Source of the DNA: Streptomyces caelestis
GTDB taxonomy: Bacteria > Actinomycetota > Actinomycetes > Streptomycetales > Streptomycetaceae
Direction of reading: 5' to 3'
Assembly (NCBI RefSeq): GCF_014205255.1
Contig: NZ_JACHNE010000001.1
Span: 2,170,001 to 2,234,000 of the forward strand
DNA length: 64,000 nucleotides
The notes beneath the pieces were generated by a model that saw nothing but the letters and a program-made list of their open reading frames with translations, made no database searches and had not been told where the DNA came from. Below, one piece after another: positions 8,529-16,652 of this stretch. How positions within the stretch are numbered: position 1 is the first letter of the stretch; each line of letters begins with the position of its first letter. Position numbers and translations under genes: made by a program.

Positions 8529-8626
8529 GCACGACCGACCCACGGCGGCCCAGGCACGACCGACCCACGCCGGGCCAGGCACGACCAGCCCACGGCGGCC
8601 CAGGCACGACCAGCCCACGCCGGGCC
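8502..8626 (+). repeat. 25-bp tandem array growing out of the gltD stop codon
   Basis: Four 25-bp units begin at 8527, 8552, 8577 and 8602, each starting aggcacgacc. Units 1 and 3 end in ggcggccc and units 2 and 4 in gccgggcc, so the array has a 50-bp higher-order period. The preceding 25 bases (8502-8526), coding for the last gltD residues, match the unit at about 18 of 25 positions. The array therefore looks derived from the gene's 3' end. Confidence 0.88.
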
Positions 8627-8652
8627 AGGCTGCAGCCCGGCCCTGAGGACGA

Positions 8653-9138
8653 TCAGCGCTCGTCCGTCCCGGCCACCTTCGCCGTCGACAGCGCCACCCG
8701 GTTCCAGGTGTTGATGGTGCAGATCAGAGCGAGCACCTGGGCCAGTTCACGCTCGTCGAACAACGCGGCGGCCTGTGCGTAGACCTCGTCCGGGACACCC
8801 GCGTCGGCGACGAGCGTCATCGCCTCCGTGAGGGCGAGGGCCGCCTGTTCCCGCTCGGTGAAGAAGTGCCGGGCCTCGCGCCACACGGCGACCATGTGCA
8901 GCCGGTCCTCGCTCTCGCCGGCCTTGCGGGCGTCGTTGGTGTGCATGTGCAGGCAGTACGCGCAGTGGTTGAGGTGCGAGGCGCGGATCTGGATCAGTTC
9001 GACGAGGGCCGGGTCGAGACCCTCGCGGGCGGCGGCGTCGAAGGCGATGAGAGCCCGAAAGGCCTTCGGGGCGGACTTGGCGAACTCCAGCCGGGGCGCC
9101 TTCACCTGCGTGCTGTTCGTGCTCGTGTGCGTCGTCAT
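8653..9138 (-). CDS. Carboxymuconolactone decarboxylase/AhpD-family protein
   Basis: 161-residue AhpD-like protein with the redox motif HCAYCLHMH (Cys59, Cys62, His66) in the usual context ASHLNHCAYCLHMHTNDARKAGE. Such proteins are alkylhydroperoxidase-type thiol peroxidases or decarboxylase-fold proteins. ATG 9138 was chosen because AAGGAC lies just upstream; ATG 9147 is an alternative. The gene is divergent from the PdxR/MocR regulator at 9186 with only 47 bp between starts, an arrangement common in actinomycetes that suggests the regulator controls this gene. Confidence 0.9.
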   Translation of the reverse strand: MTTHTSTNSTQVKAPRLEFAKSAPKAFRALIAFDAAAREGLDPALVELIQIRASHLNHCAYCLHMHTNDARKAGESEDRLHMVAVWREARHFFTEREQAALALTEAMTLVADAGVPDEVYAQAAALFDERELAQVLALICTINTWNRVALSTAKVAGTDER

Positions 9139-9185
9139 GTCCTTCAACCTACGAGCCGGAAAGACCCGCTGTAGGGTGCATTTCC

Positions 9186-10598
9186 ATGGTGACTTCGTGG
9201 GTCAATTCCGCGGAACGGATCGGGGCCGACCTGCATCTGGAGCTGACCGGGCCGGGCGGCCGGCGCGCGGCGCTGATCCGGGCCCTGCGGGAGGCCGTAC
9301 GCGGCGGGCGGCTCGCTCCGGGCACGCGGCTGCCGCCGTACCGCTCGCTCGCGGCCGATCTGGGCGTCGCCCGCAACACGGTGGCCGACGCCTACGCGGA
9401 ACTCGTCGCGGAGGGCTGGCTCACCGCCCGCCAGGGCTCGGGCACCCGGGTCGCGGAGCGCGCCGAGCCGCTGCGGCCCGCCGCCCGCGTGCCCCGCAAG
9501 GCACCTGCACGCGCGCGTGGACCCCGGCACGACCTGACGCAGGGCACGCCGGACGCCTCGGCGTTCCCGCGCACCGCGTGGCTGGCCTCCTACCGGAGGG
9601 CTCTCCAGCAGGCGCCCAACGAGGTGTTCGGGCCGGGTGACCCGGCCGGCCGGCGCGAACTGCGGGAGGCGCTCACGGAGTACCTGGCACGCGCGCGTGG
9701 TGTGCGCACCGAGCCGGGCAGGATCGTGATCTGCTCCGGCTTCGCGCACGCGCTGCGGCTGCTGTTCGGAGGGGGCGTCCTGCGCGGGCCCCTGGCGGTG
9801 GAGGCGTACGGGCTCGGATTCCACCGGGAGGTCCTCGCGGCGGCCGGTGTGCGGACCGTGCCGCTCCCCCTCGACGAACACGGCGCCCGGGTCGACCGGT
9901 TGGAGCGCGAGCGTGCCGTGCTGCTCACGCCGGCGCACCAGTTCCCGACGGGCGGCCCGCTGCACCCCGCGCGCCGGGCCGCCGTCATCGGCTGGGCACG
10001 CGCGCGTGGCGGCCTGGTCCTGGAGGACGACTACGACGGGGAATTCCGCTACGACCGCAAGCCGGTCGGTGCCGTCCAGGGCCTCGACCCCGAGCGCGTG
10101 ATCCACATCGGCTCGGTCAGCAAGAGCCTGTCGCCGGCGGTGCGGCTGGGCTGGATGGTGCTCCCGCAGCGGTACGTCGGCGCCGTCCTGGACGTGAAGG
10201 GGGACCGGGAGGCGTGGGCGAGCGTCCTCGACCAGCTGAGCCTGGCGGACTTCGTCACGTCCGGGTCGTACGACCGGCATGTACGGCGGATGCGGCAGCG
10301 GTACCGCGGTCGCCGGGACCGGCTCGTCGCGGCGCTCGCCGAGCACGCCCCGCACATCGAGGCCACCGGTGTCGCGGCCGGGCTGCACGCGGTGCTGCGG
10401 CTGCCGCCCGGCACCGAGGCGTCCACGGTGAAGGCCGCCGTCTGGCAGGGCATCGCCCTCGACGGCCTCGCCGCGTTCCGGCACCCGGACACGGACATGG
10501 CGGCGGACGACGGCCTCGTCGTGGGATACGCGACTCCCTCCGAGCACGCGTACGGGCCGGCCCTGGAGGCGCTGTGCCGTGCACTGCCACCGCCGTGA
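9186..10598 (+). CDS. PdxR/MocR-type GntR regulator with aminotransferase domain
   Basis: 470 residues: an N-terminal GntR winged helix-turn-helix (residues about 20-90, including LPPYRSLAADLGVARNTVADAY and LTARQGSGTRV) joined to a fold-type-I aminotransferase domain. The PLP-binding lysine is in HIGSVSKSLSPAVRLGW, and the cofactor-binding aspartate region is LEDDYDGEFRYDR. These regulators sense PLP or amino compounds and usually control a divergent gene, here the AhpD-like gene. Three copies of the 12-bp palindrome CACGCGCGCGTG lie inside the coding region (9508, 9688, 9997), each encoding Ala-Arg-Ala-Arg-Gly. Confidence 0.93.
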   Translation: MVTSWVNSAERIGADLHLELTGPGGRRAALIRALREAVRGGRLAPGTRLPPYRSLAADLGVARNTVADAYAELVAEGWLTARQGSGTRVAERAEPLRPAARVPRKAPARARGPRHDLTQGTPDASAFPRTAWLASYRRALQQAPNEVFGPGDPAGRRELREALTEYLARARGVRTEPGRIVICSGFAHALRLLFGGGVLRGPLAVEAYGLGFHREVLAAAGVRTVPLPLDEHGARVDRLERERAVLLTPAHQFPTGGPLHPARRAAVIGWARARGGLVLEDDYDGEFRYDRKPVGAVQGLDPERVIHIGSVSKSLSPAVRLGWMVLPQRYVGAVLDVKGDREAWASVLDQLSLADFVTSGSYDRHVRRMRQRYRGRRDRLVAALAEHAPHIEATGVAAGLHAVLRLPPGTEASTVKAAVWQGIALDGLAAFRHPDTDMAADDGLVVGYATPSEHAYGPALEALCRALPPP

Positions 10599-10621
10599 CC
10601 GGCCCGTGAGCCCTCGGAAAG

Positions 10622-11434
10622 CTAGGCCTTGCGTGCCACCGCTCCGTATCCCGGAATCACCCCGTCGTCCTGCCCGGGCACGGGCTCGCCCAGTTCGGGG
10701 TGCCAGCGGTGGGGCACCTCGACGCCGGGCTCGACGAGGTCGAGGCCGTCGAAGAAGCGGGTGAACTCCTCGCGGGAGCGCAGGGCCAGGGTGACACCGG
10801 CGGCCCGGAGCTTCTCGGTGGCCGCCTTCGACTCCTCCGGGGTGAAGTCTGCCGTGGCGTGGGTGATGACCAGGTAGCTACCGGAGGGCAGTGCGGCGAG
10901 CAGCCGGCGGACCAGGTCGTGCGCGCCGTCCTCGTCGGAGACGAAGTGCAGCAGCGCGATGAGCGACAGCGCGACCGGCCGGGTGAAGTCCAGGACCTTC
11001 CTCGCGCCCTCCAGGATGGCGTCCGGGTCGCGCACGTCGGCCTGGAGGTACTCGGTCGCCCCCTCGTCCGTGCCGCGCAGCAGGGCCGCCGCGTGGGCCA
11101 GCACGATGGGGTCGTTGTCGCAGTAGACGATCCGGGCGTCGGGGGCGATCTTCTGGGCGACCTGGTGGAGGTTGGGCTCGGTCGGGATGCCGGTGCCCAC
11201 GTCCAGGAACTGCCGTACGCCGTCGCGGGCCAGCCAGCGTGTGGCCCGGTGCATGAACGCGCGGTTGACGCGCGCCATGACCGGCACCCTCGGGTCGAGG
11301 GTGAGCATCTGCCGGCCCATCTCCTCGTCGACCGGGTAGTTGTCCTTGCCGCCGAGGTACCAGTCGTACATCCGCGCCGGATGCGGTCTGCTCGTGTCGA
11401 TCGCGACGGCCGAGGTGGGGTCCTGCCCGGTCAT
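10622..11434 (-). CDS. SAV2177/DUF574-family SAM-dependent methyltransferase
   Basis: 270 residues of the DUF574 family, abundant in Streptomyces. Diagnostic blocks are the N-terminal HPARMYDWYLGGKDNYPVDE, the SAM-binding FLDVGTGIPTEPNLHQVAQ, and IVYCDNDPIVLAHAAALL. Members are predicted methyltransferases of undetermined substrate and often sit beside WhiJ-like regulators, as here. ATG 11434 is preferred because GGAG is six bases upstream; the longer form from 11455 includes this Shine-Dalgarno in its codons. Its upstream sequence (11455-11500) is unusually A+T-rich for this window and probably holds the promoter. Confidence 0.9.
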   Translation of the reverse strand: MTGQDPTSAVAIDTSRPHPARMYDWYLGGKDNYPVDEEMGRQMLTLDPRVPVMARVNRAFMHRATRWLARDGVRQFLDVGTGIPTEPNLHQVAQKIAPDARIVYCDNDPIVLAHAAALLRGTDEGATEYLQADVRDPDAILEGARKVLDFTRPVALSLIALLHFVSDEDGAHDLVRRLLAALPSGSYLVITHATADFTPEESKAATEKLRAAGVTLALRSREEFTRFFDGLDLVEPGVEVPHRWHPELGEPVPGQDDGVIPGYGAVARKA

Positions 11435-11544
11435 GAGGCACTCCATAAGACACAAGAGATAGTCAATTCAACACCACAATAAGGAAGTTGAGCCGAAGAT
11501 GAGCGGCGGAAAGCGAACAGAAAGCGGCAGCACGGGCCATCACG

Positions 11545-11799
11545 TCAGGACAGCAGGAAGTCCGCCTCCCCCGCCTTCGCCCCTTCGATGAAGGCCGTCA
11601 TCTCGTCCGTGGTGTAGATCAGCGCCGGACCGTCCGGGTCGGTGGACTGCCGGACGGCGATCCGGCCGTCAGCGAGTTTCATCGCCTCCAGGCAGTTCCC
11701 GCCGTTGCCGCCGCTCCACGGCTTGTGCCAGCCTTCGCTGCCCAAGTCGCGCGCGGGCATGCCGTTGTAGACGTGTTTGCGCGGCTTGATGCGATCCAT
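11545..11799 (-). CDS. DUF397 domain protein (WhiJ-type partner)
   Basis: 84-residue DUF397 protein. The characteristic core is WHKPWSGGNGGNCLEAMKLADGRIAVRQSTDPDGPALIYTTDEM with a C-terminal FIEGAKAGEADFLL. DUF397 proteins are small partners encoded beside XRE/WhiJ-type regulators in Streptomyces, some affecting development and antibiotic production. Its ATG (11799) directly follows the TGA of the HTH gene with no bases between, so the two are certainly cotranscribed and probably translationally coupled. Confidence 0.93.
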   Translation of the reverse strand: MDRIKPRKHVYNGMPARDLGSEGWHKPWSGGNGGNCLEAMKLADGRIAVRQSTDPDGPALIYTTDEMTAFIEGAKAGEADFLLS

Positions 11800-12660
11800 T
11801 CACAGCTCCTTGCGGAGATCCCTGAGGATCTCCTTCGTGCGATGTGCCGTGGCGGCCTGCGCCGCCATGCGGTCCATGACCTCGAGGTGAGTCGCCACCT
11901 CGGCGCGCGCGTCGAGGTAGACCGCGCCGGTCAGGTACTCGCTGTAGACCATGTCCGGCAGTTCGGGCATGGCGAATCGGAACAGCACGAACGGCCCGTA
12001 CGTGCCCGGGTGCGCCCCGACGGCGAACGGGGCGACCTGCAACGTGACGTTGGGCAGCTTCGTGGCCTCGAGCAGTCTGTCGACCTGGGCGCGCATCACC
12101 TCCGGCCCGCCGACCGGGCGCCGCAGCACGGTCTCGTCCATCACGACCCACAACCGGGGCGCGTCCTTGCGGGTGAGCAGTTCCTGGCGCTGCATCCGCA
12201 GGGCGACATGGCGTTCGATGTCGTCGGGCCGGGTCTGGCCGATGGCGCCCGACCGGAGCACTCCGCGCGCGTAGTCCTCGGTCTGCAGCAGCCCGGGGAC
12301 GAAATGGGGCTCGTAACTGCGGATGACCCCGGCCGCGCCCTCCAGGCTCACGTACATCGAGAACCAGCCGGGGAGGATGTCATGGAAACGCTGCCACCAG
12401 CCGGGCTTGTTCGCTTCCTCGGCCAGCTGGACGAAGGCATCGGCCTCCTCGCCGGAGATTCCGTAGGCCTTCAGGAGCAGTTGCAGGTACGGGATTTTGA
12501 GCGCGACCTCGGCCATCTCCATACGGCGGACCGTGGCGGGGGCGACGTGGAGGATGCGGGCGGCCTCCTCGCGCTTCATCCCGGCGCGTTCCCGCAGATC
12601 CAGCAGGCGCCGACCAAGGACGACCTGGCCCACCGTCGGTGCGGACCGCGGTTCGCTCAC
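11800..12660 (-). CDS. XRE/WhiJ-like helix-turn-helix regulator (DUF5753)
   Basis: 286 residues. The N-terminal helix-turn-helix is in LGRRLLDLRERAGMKREEAARILHVAPATVRRMEMAE (residues about 16-52). The rest is the DUF5753 ligand-like domain, including PGLLQTEDYARGVL and LWVVMDETVLRRPVGGPEVM. GTG 12660 is chosen because GGAGGTGGAG precedes it; the open frame continues to 12858 but the extra residues are not family-like. Together with DUF397 below and the divergent ATPase it forms the WhiJ-type cluster thought to tune differentiation in Streptomyces. DNA targets are probably the inverted repeats in the divergent promoter region. Confidence 0.92.
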   Translation of the reverse strand: MSEPRSAPTVGQVVLGRRLLDLRERAGMKREEAARILHVAPATVRRMEMAEVALKIPYLQLLLKAYGISGEEADAFVQLAEEANKPGWWQRFHDILPGWFSMYVSLEGAAGVIRSYEPHFVPGLLQTEDYARGVLRSGAIGQTRPDDIERHVALRMQRQELLTRKDAPRLWVVMDETVLRRPVGGPEVMRAQVDRLLEATKLPNVTLQVAPFAVGAHPGTYGPFVLFRFAMPELPDMVYSEYLTGAVYLDARAEVATHLEVMDRMAAQAATAHRTKEILRDLRKEL

Positions 12661-12729
12661 GCTCCACCTCCACGAAGAGTTCTGACGAGCCGGCCACAAA
12701 AAGAACGCTGACAGCCCGGCGGCGCCATT

Positions 12730-12785
12730 CGAAGATCTTGTCGAAGAACCACGTATCCGAACAAGCGTTCCGAACAGATCTTCGA
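12730..12785. promoter_or_regulatory. Widely spaced 9-bp inverted repeat in the divergent promoter region
   Basis: CGAAGATCT at 12730-12738 is the reverse complement of AGATCTTCG at 12777-12785. The arms are in a comparatively A+T-rich stretch about 70-125 bp upstream of the HTH gene start, a plausible site for a dimeric or looping repressor. This is inference from symmetry only. Confidence 0.4.
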
Positions 12786-12855
12786 TGATCTCAACTGGCG
12801 CCGCGCGAGGTGCTGTTGCGAGCAGTGTGCCACGGCCTTTCAGACCGTCACACAG

Positions 12856-12891
12856 CACTCTGCATTTTTCAGAGTGACACTTGCCAAGTGT
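12856..12891. promoter_or_regulatory. Two adjacent perfect inverted repeats upstream of the ATPase gene
   Basis: CACTCTG at 12856-12862 pairs with CAGAGTG at 12870-12876 (seven-base spacer). Immediately after it, ACACTTG at 12877-12883 pairs with CAAGTGT at 12885-12891 (one-base spacer). They lie 17-52 bp before the chosen GTG start of the ATPase gene and are the best candidate operators for the divergent WhiJ-like regulator. Confidence 0.55.
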
Positions 12892-12907
12892 TCACGGCGG
12901 GGCGATA

Positions 12908-13594
12908 GTGGCAAGCGTGATTCCGTCCGCGCCCTTAGGAACAGACGCCGCCGCAGGCCCTCCCGGCCTGGGTGCCACCTCGGAAGCAAGCCCCGCCGGG
13001 CCCGCTGCCGAGCGCCGGTTCCGTTTCGAGCTGGCCGCACATCCGGGTTCTCCCGCACAGGCCAGACGCCTGACGCGGGCCCGGCTGACCGGCTGGTCGC
13101 TGTGCGAGGACACGTGCGACAGCGCGGCCCTGGTGGTTTCCGAACTGGTCACCAACGCCATCGTGCACACGGCGAGCACGCACATAGTGTGCGAGCTGCA
13201 CGACGGCGACGACCTGGTACGAATAGCCGTGCGTGACGAGGGCTGCGCCCCGGGCCAGCCTCACACGGCCGGCCGGACCCGGCCCGAGGAGGAGCACGGG
13301 AGGGGACTGCTCCTCGTCGACGCCCTCTGCGACGCCTGGGGTGCCCATGAGCACGGCCCCGGGCTGCTGGTCTGGGCCGAGCTGCCCCGCACGGCGGACA
13401 CGGCGCGCGACCCGGCGGAGCCGCGGAACGACCTGGGCTGGGGTGCCCGTCCGAAGCCGGGGCAGTCCGACGGCTCGGGCGACGGGGGCGAAGCACACCG
13501 GGCGCGCCATGCGAAGGGCGCCCAGGAGGTTCCCCCGCAGGAACGGCAGGAAGTTCCCCGGCAGGAACGACGCCGACAGCGGGGGCCGGCATGA
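12908..13594 (+). CDS. HATPase_c (anti-sigma/AbaA-like) ATP-binding protein
   Basis: About 228 residues with a GHKL/HATPase_c fold of the serine-kinase anti-sigma type. The N-box is ALVVSELVTNAIVHT (Glu and Asn for Mg-ATP), and the G-box regions are VRDEG and HGRGLLLVDALCDAWG. The C-terminal 70 residues are charged, repetitive and probably disordered (QEVPPQERQEVPRQERRRQ). GTG 12908 is used; TTG 12881 is an upstream alternative that would lie within the inverted repeats. Such ATPases accompany WhiJ/DUF397 pairs in Streptomyces. It overlaps the next gene by ATGA. Confidence 0.88.
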   Translation: MASVIPSAPLGTDAAAGPPGLGATSEASPAGPAAERRFRFELAAHPGSPAQARRLTRARLTGWSLCEDTCDSAALVVSELVTNAIVHTASTHIVCELHDGDDLVRIAVRDEGCAPGQPHTAGRTRPEEEHGRGLLLVDALCDAWGAHEHGPGLLVWAELPRTADTARDPAEPRNDLGWGARPKPGQSDGSGDGGEAHRARHAKGAQEVPPQERQEVPRQERRRQRGPA

Positions 13595-14025
13595 GCCCCG
13601 GGCGCGGTGGCCGGGTCCTGAACCTGGACACCCTGACCCGCCTCCGGCGCGGACTGCCGACGACGGGCCCGACGCTGCGGCTGTCCGTCCCCGACGGCAT
13701 GACCGCCCCGCTCGGCTGCGACGCGGTCGCGGTACCCGCCCGTTTCGGCCGGCTGGTGATGCCCCGGCTGCCCCGCGTGGGCTGCGTCTACGCCGACGAG
13801 ACGCACTGGTGGTGGCTGGTGCCGTCCGACTCCGACCAAGCCCTGGAATGGCCTGCCCCGGCGCACTACGCCACCAGCGCGGTCGTCCCGGACGTCCCTG
13901 AGCTCCCCGAGCTGATCCACCGCCCGGACGGCAAGCTGCCGTACACCCCGCCGATACCGCTGTATCTGGCGCTGTGCCGCGTGACGGGAACCGCTCCCGC
14001 CTGGCCGCGACCGGTCAGCGCGTAG
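13591..14025 (+). CDS. Conserved hypothetical partner of the WhiJ-type cluster
   Basis: 144 residues whose ATG overlaps the TGA of the ATPase gene, implying coupled translation. No domain was recognised by name. Visible features are the motif RVGCVYADETHWWWLVPSDSD with three tryptophans in a row, followed by EWPAPAHYATSAVV and a C-terminal region YTPPIPLYLALCRVTG. There is no signal peptide or membrane segment. The tight coupling suggests it works with the ATPase, perhaps as a scaffold or regulatory partner. That is inference only. Confidence 0.75.
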   Translation: MSPGRGGRVLNLDTLTRLRRGLPTTGPTLRLSVPDGMTAPLGCDAVAVPARFGRLVMPRLPRVGCVYADETHWWWLVPSDSDQALEWPAPAHYATSAVVPDVPELPELIHRPDGKLPYTPPIPLYLALCRVTGTAPAWPRPVSA

Positions 14026-14262
14026 GGCTCGCCGAACTCGTCGAACCCGGCCCCGGTCGAGGCATACGCGCCGCCTCACGCCTCGCGCCGCCTCACGACT
14101 CCGCACCACCCCGCGACTCCGCGCCGTCCCACGCCTCCCCCGGCCAGGTCGTGCGCCCGCGCGCCTCTGGCGCCCCGGGCTACGCCCTGCCCCGGCGGGC
14201 TCCGCCCCGCAATAGTGACCGTTCGCCCACGAGCGGGGCACGAACAGGGAGGTCGGTCGACG
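14026..14262. other. C-rich spacer with short degenerate repeats
   Basis: 237 bp with no convincing gene. The 14-mer cgcgccgcctcacg occurs twice (14067 and 14084, period 17), followed by further gactccgc/ccacgcctcc-like copies to about 14140. A ribosome-binding GGGAGG near 14247-14252 serves the next gene. Confidence 0.5.
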
Positions 14263-16227
14263 GTGGCGAAGAAGCGGACCGCGCCTGAGGTGTCCGAGTC
14301 GGAGCGGCTGCTCTTCGGCGGACCGCTGCGCTACGACATGGGCTGGAACCAGCACGCCGACGCGTTCCTGGAGCTGAACTTCCGCGCCATGATCACCCGG
14401 CTGCCGTCCCTGCTGGCGTCCAGCCTGCGGCTCGCCCGGCAGGCCGACCGGGGCGCCGCGCGGGTCGTGCTGGCCGCCGAGGCGGGCCGGGGCGTGGCAC
14501 AGGCGGTGGCACTGCTCGCGGTCAACAGCGTGCTGGCGCGGCTGATGGGCGGCGGCGCGATCGAGGACCGGCTGCGTGGTGCCGTCCCCGCGCTGGTCAC
14601 CGTGGCCGTCGTGATGCTGCTCGCGGCGCTGCTGCGGGCCGCGAGCACCTACGCCACCGGGCGGCTGGAGCCCAAGGTGGAGCGGGTGGCGACCGAGCAG
14701 TACCTGGAGCGGGCCGCGGCCGTCGAACTGGCCGCGATCGAGGACCACGCCTTCCACAAGCTGCTGGACACCGCGCAGTACGGTGCCGCCTCCGCCCGCC
14801 GGATGATCATGTACGGGACGCGGGTGATCAACGCGATGATCTCGCTGGTCGCGGCGGCCGGTGTCCTGACCGTGCTGCATCCGGCGCTCCTGCCGCTGCT
14901 GGTGACGATGACGCTGCCCAGCGCCTGGAGCGCGCTGACCGTGGCCCGGCGTCGCTACGAGTCTTTCCACGCCTGGGTGCAGCACGCTCGTGCGGGCCGG
15001 CTGCTCGGCAATCTGCTGATCGAGCCGGAGGCGGCCCCCGAGATCCGGGTGCACGGGGTGGGCGCGTTCCTGCTGCGGCACTTCCGCGCGATGTCGGAGA
15101 CGGCGGAGGCGGAGCAGGCCCGGCTGGCCCGGCTCGCCGCCCGTACCGGACTGATCGCGGCGGCCTGGACGGGCCTGGCGACGGTGGCGACGTACGCGAC
15201 GCTCGGCGGGCTGCTGCTGGCCGGGGCGATGGCCCTGTCGGTGGCGGGTACGGCCGTGATCGCGATCCGGACCGGCTCGCAGAGCCTCGACACGCTCGTG
15301 GTGGAGGTCAACGCGCTGCACGAGGAGGCCCTCTTCGTGGGCGATCTGGAACGGCTGTACACGGAGGCGGCACAGCGGGCGATCCCGGCGGGCGGCCGAC
15401 CGCTGCCGGAGGACCCGCGCGAGATCCGCTTCGAGAACGTCACGTTCCGTTACCCGGGCGACTCCGCCCGCCCCGCCCTCGACGACGTGTCGCTCACCCT
15501 CCCGCTGGGCCGGATCGTGGCGCTGGTCGGCGAGAACGGCTCCGGCAAGACGACCCTGGTCAAGCTGCTCGCCGGGCTGTACACGCCGGAGAAGGGGCGG
15601 ATCCTGTGGGACGGCGTGGACGCGGCGACCGCCGACCGGCACCGGCTGGCCGAGCGGATCGCGATGGTGGCGCAGGACTTCAAGCGGTGGCCGTTCACGG
15701 CCCGGGTGAACGTCGCCCTGGGGCGCACGTCGCAGCCGGTGTGCGAGCAGCGGCTGGCCGCGTCGATCGCCGAGGCCGGGGCCGAGACGGTGATCGCGGA
15801 CCTGCCGCGCGGGCTGGACACGCTGCTCGCCCGCAGCTTCAGCGGCGGGCACGAACTGTCGGGCGGCCAGTGGCAGCGGCTGGGCATCGCCCGGGCCGCC
15901 TACCGCAGAGGCCGCATCCTCATCGTGGACGAGCCGACGGCGGCCCTGGACGCCCGGGCCGAGCTGGAGGTCTTCGAGCGGATCCGCGCCCTGGCCGACA
16001 GCGGCCAGACGGTCGTACTGATCACGCACCGGCTGGCGTCCGTGCGCCACGCGGATCTGGTGCACGTCCTGGAACAGGGCCGGCTCGTGGAGTCCGGGAC
16101 TCCGGACGAGCTGCTGGCGACCGGCGGTCTCTACGCCGAGCTGTACGCCCTCCAGGCGGAGCAGTTCGCCCAGTCACCCGCCCCGGTCACGCCGGTCCCG
16201 AAGATGCCGGCGCCGAAGGCGGGCTGA
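14263..16227 (+). CDS. ABC exporter, fused membrane and ATPase domains
   Basis: 654-residue half-transporter. The N-terminal membrane domain (residues about 60-330) has hydrophobic segments including LVTVAVVMLLAALLRAAS, VINAMISLVAAAGVLTVL and LGGLLLAGAMALSVAGTAVIA. The C-terminal nucleotide-binding domain has Walker A GENGSGKTTL, Q-loop VAQDFKRWP, signature LSGGQWQRLGIARA, Walker B ILIVDEPTAALD and the H-loop LITHRLAS. GTG 14263 follows GGGAGG at ten bases. Exporters of this type act as homodimers or with a second half; no second half is adjacent. The substrate is unknown, possibly a peptide or lipid. Confidence 0.92.
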   Translation: MAKKRTAPEVSESERLLFGGPLRYDMGWNQHADAFLELNFRAMITRLPSLLASSLRLARQADRGAARVVLAAEAGRGVAQAVALLAVNSVLARLMGGGAIEDRLRGAVPALVTVAVVMLLAALLRAASTYATGRLEPKVERVATEQYLERAAAVELAAIEDHAFHKLLDTAQYGAASARRMIMYGTRVINAMISLVAAAGVLTVLHPALLPLLVTMTLPSAWSALTVARRRYESFHAWVQHARAGRLLGNLLIEPEAAPEIRVHGVGAFLLRHFRAMSETAEAEQARLARLAARTGLIAAAWTGLATVATYATLGGLLLAGAMALSVAGTAVIAIRTGSQSLDTLVVEVNALHEEALFVGDLERLYTEAAQRAIPAGGRPLPEDPREIRFENVTFRYPGDSARPALDDVSLTLPLGRIVALVGENGSGKTTLVKLLAGLYTPEKGRILWDGVDAATADRHRLAERIAMVAQDFKRWPFTARVNVALGRTSQPVCEQRLAASIAEAGAETVIADLPRGLDTLLARSFSGGHELSGGQWQRLGIARAAYRRGRILIVDEPTAALDARAELEVFERIRALADSGQTVVLITHRLASVRHADLVHVLEQGRLVESGTPDELLATGGLYAELYALQAEQFAQSPAPVTPVPKMPAPKAG

Positions 16228-16251
16228 GCCCCGCCCGGATCGGGGCACGCG

Positions 16252-16434
16252 TCAGGCCACGGCGTCGGCACCGTCCCCGCTGCGCACGATCACCAGGAAC
16301 ATGTCCGTGGCGAGGTCCATGACGACCTCGGCAGGCAGGCCCTCCAGACGCCGCGCCTGCGCGAACTCCTCCGCCGGCCAGGAGCCACGCGGCCCACCGG
16401 CGGGAAAGCTCTCGAGCACCGTTCGCCCGTTCAC
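16252..16434 (-). CDS. Small conserved-looking hypothetical protein
   Basis: 60 residues from GTG 16434, which is preceded by GGAGGT at ideal spacing. The composition is protein-like, with a polar N-terminal half (SWPAEEFAQARRLEGLPAEV) and a hydrophobic strand VVMDLATDMFLVIVRS near the C-terminus. No family was recognised and there is no cysteine or signal peptide. It converges with the ABC exporter and lies downstream of a promoter-like, A+T-richer region at 16455-16620. The excellent ribosome-binding site is the main reason for accepting it. Confidence 0.6.
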   Translation of the reverse strand: MNGRTVLESFPAGGPRGSWPAEEFAQARRLEGLPAEVVMDLATDMFLVIVRSGDGADAVA

Positions 16435-16524
16435 CCGGCACCTCCATGTCGCGCTGTACTCGTAGAGTTAAACGCCAACCATGGGGTGAACGGCTCGCGT
16501 AGTGATGGTTCTGAGACGTAGTTG

Positions 16525-16546
16525 ACACTCGTTCACCGCCGAGTGT
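16525..16546. promoter_or_regulatory. Inverted repeat in the promoter region of the small gene
   Basis: ACACTCG (16525-16531) pairs with CGAGTGT (16540-16546) across an eight-base spacer, and a TTGACA hexamer overlaps its left edge (16522-16527). The surrounding 218 bp (16435-16652) has no gene and is relatively A+T-rich. A regulator-binding site or -35 region is plausible but unproven. Confidence 0.4.
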
Positions 16547-16652
16547 GACAAACCTCTCAGCTCTTTGGCCTATCTCTTCACTTTCCGTATCATTCGCCGT
16601 ACTGGTCGTGATGACGAACTGGTGTCGGCCCCTCGAACAGTCTCTCCGGGTG

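Noticed and set aside
8502..8640. Possible CRISPR array at the 25-bp repeats after gltD
   Set aside because: Units are directly joined with no unique spacers and no cas genes are present; it is a simple tandem repeat.
13261..16065. 934-codon minus-strand frame opposite the ABC exporter
   Set aside because: Low-complexity arginine/glutamine/histidine-rich translation with no motif; the plus strand holds a complete ABC transporter.
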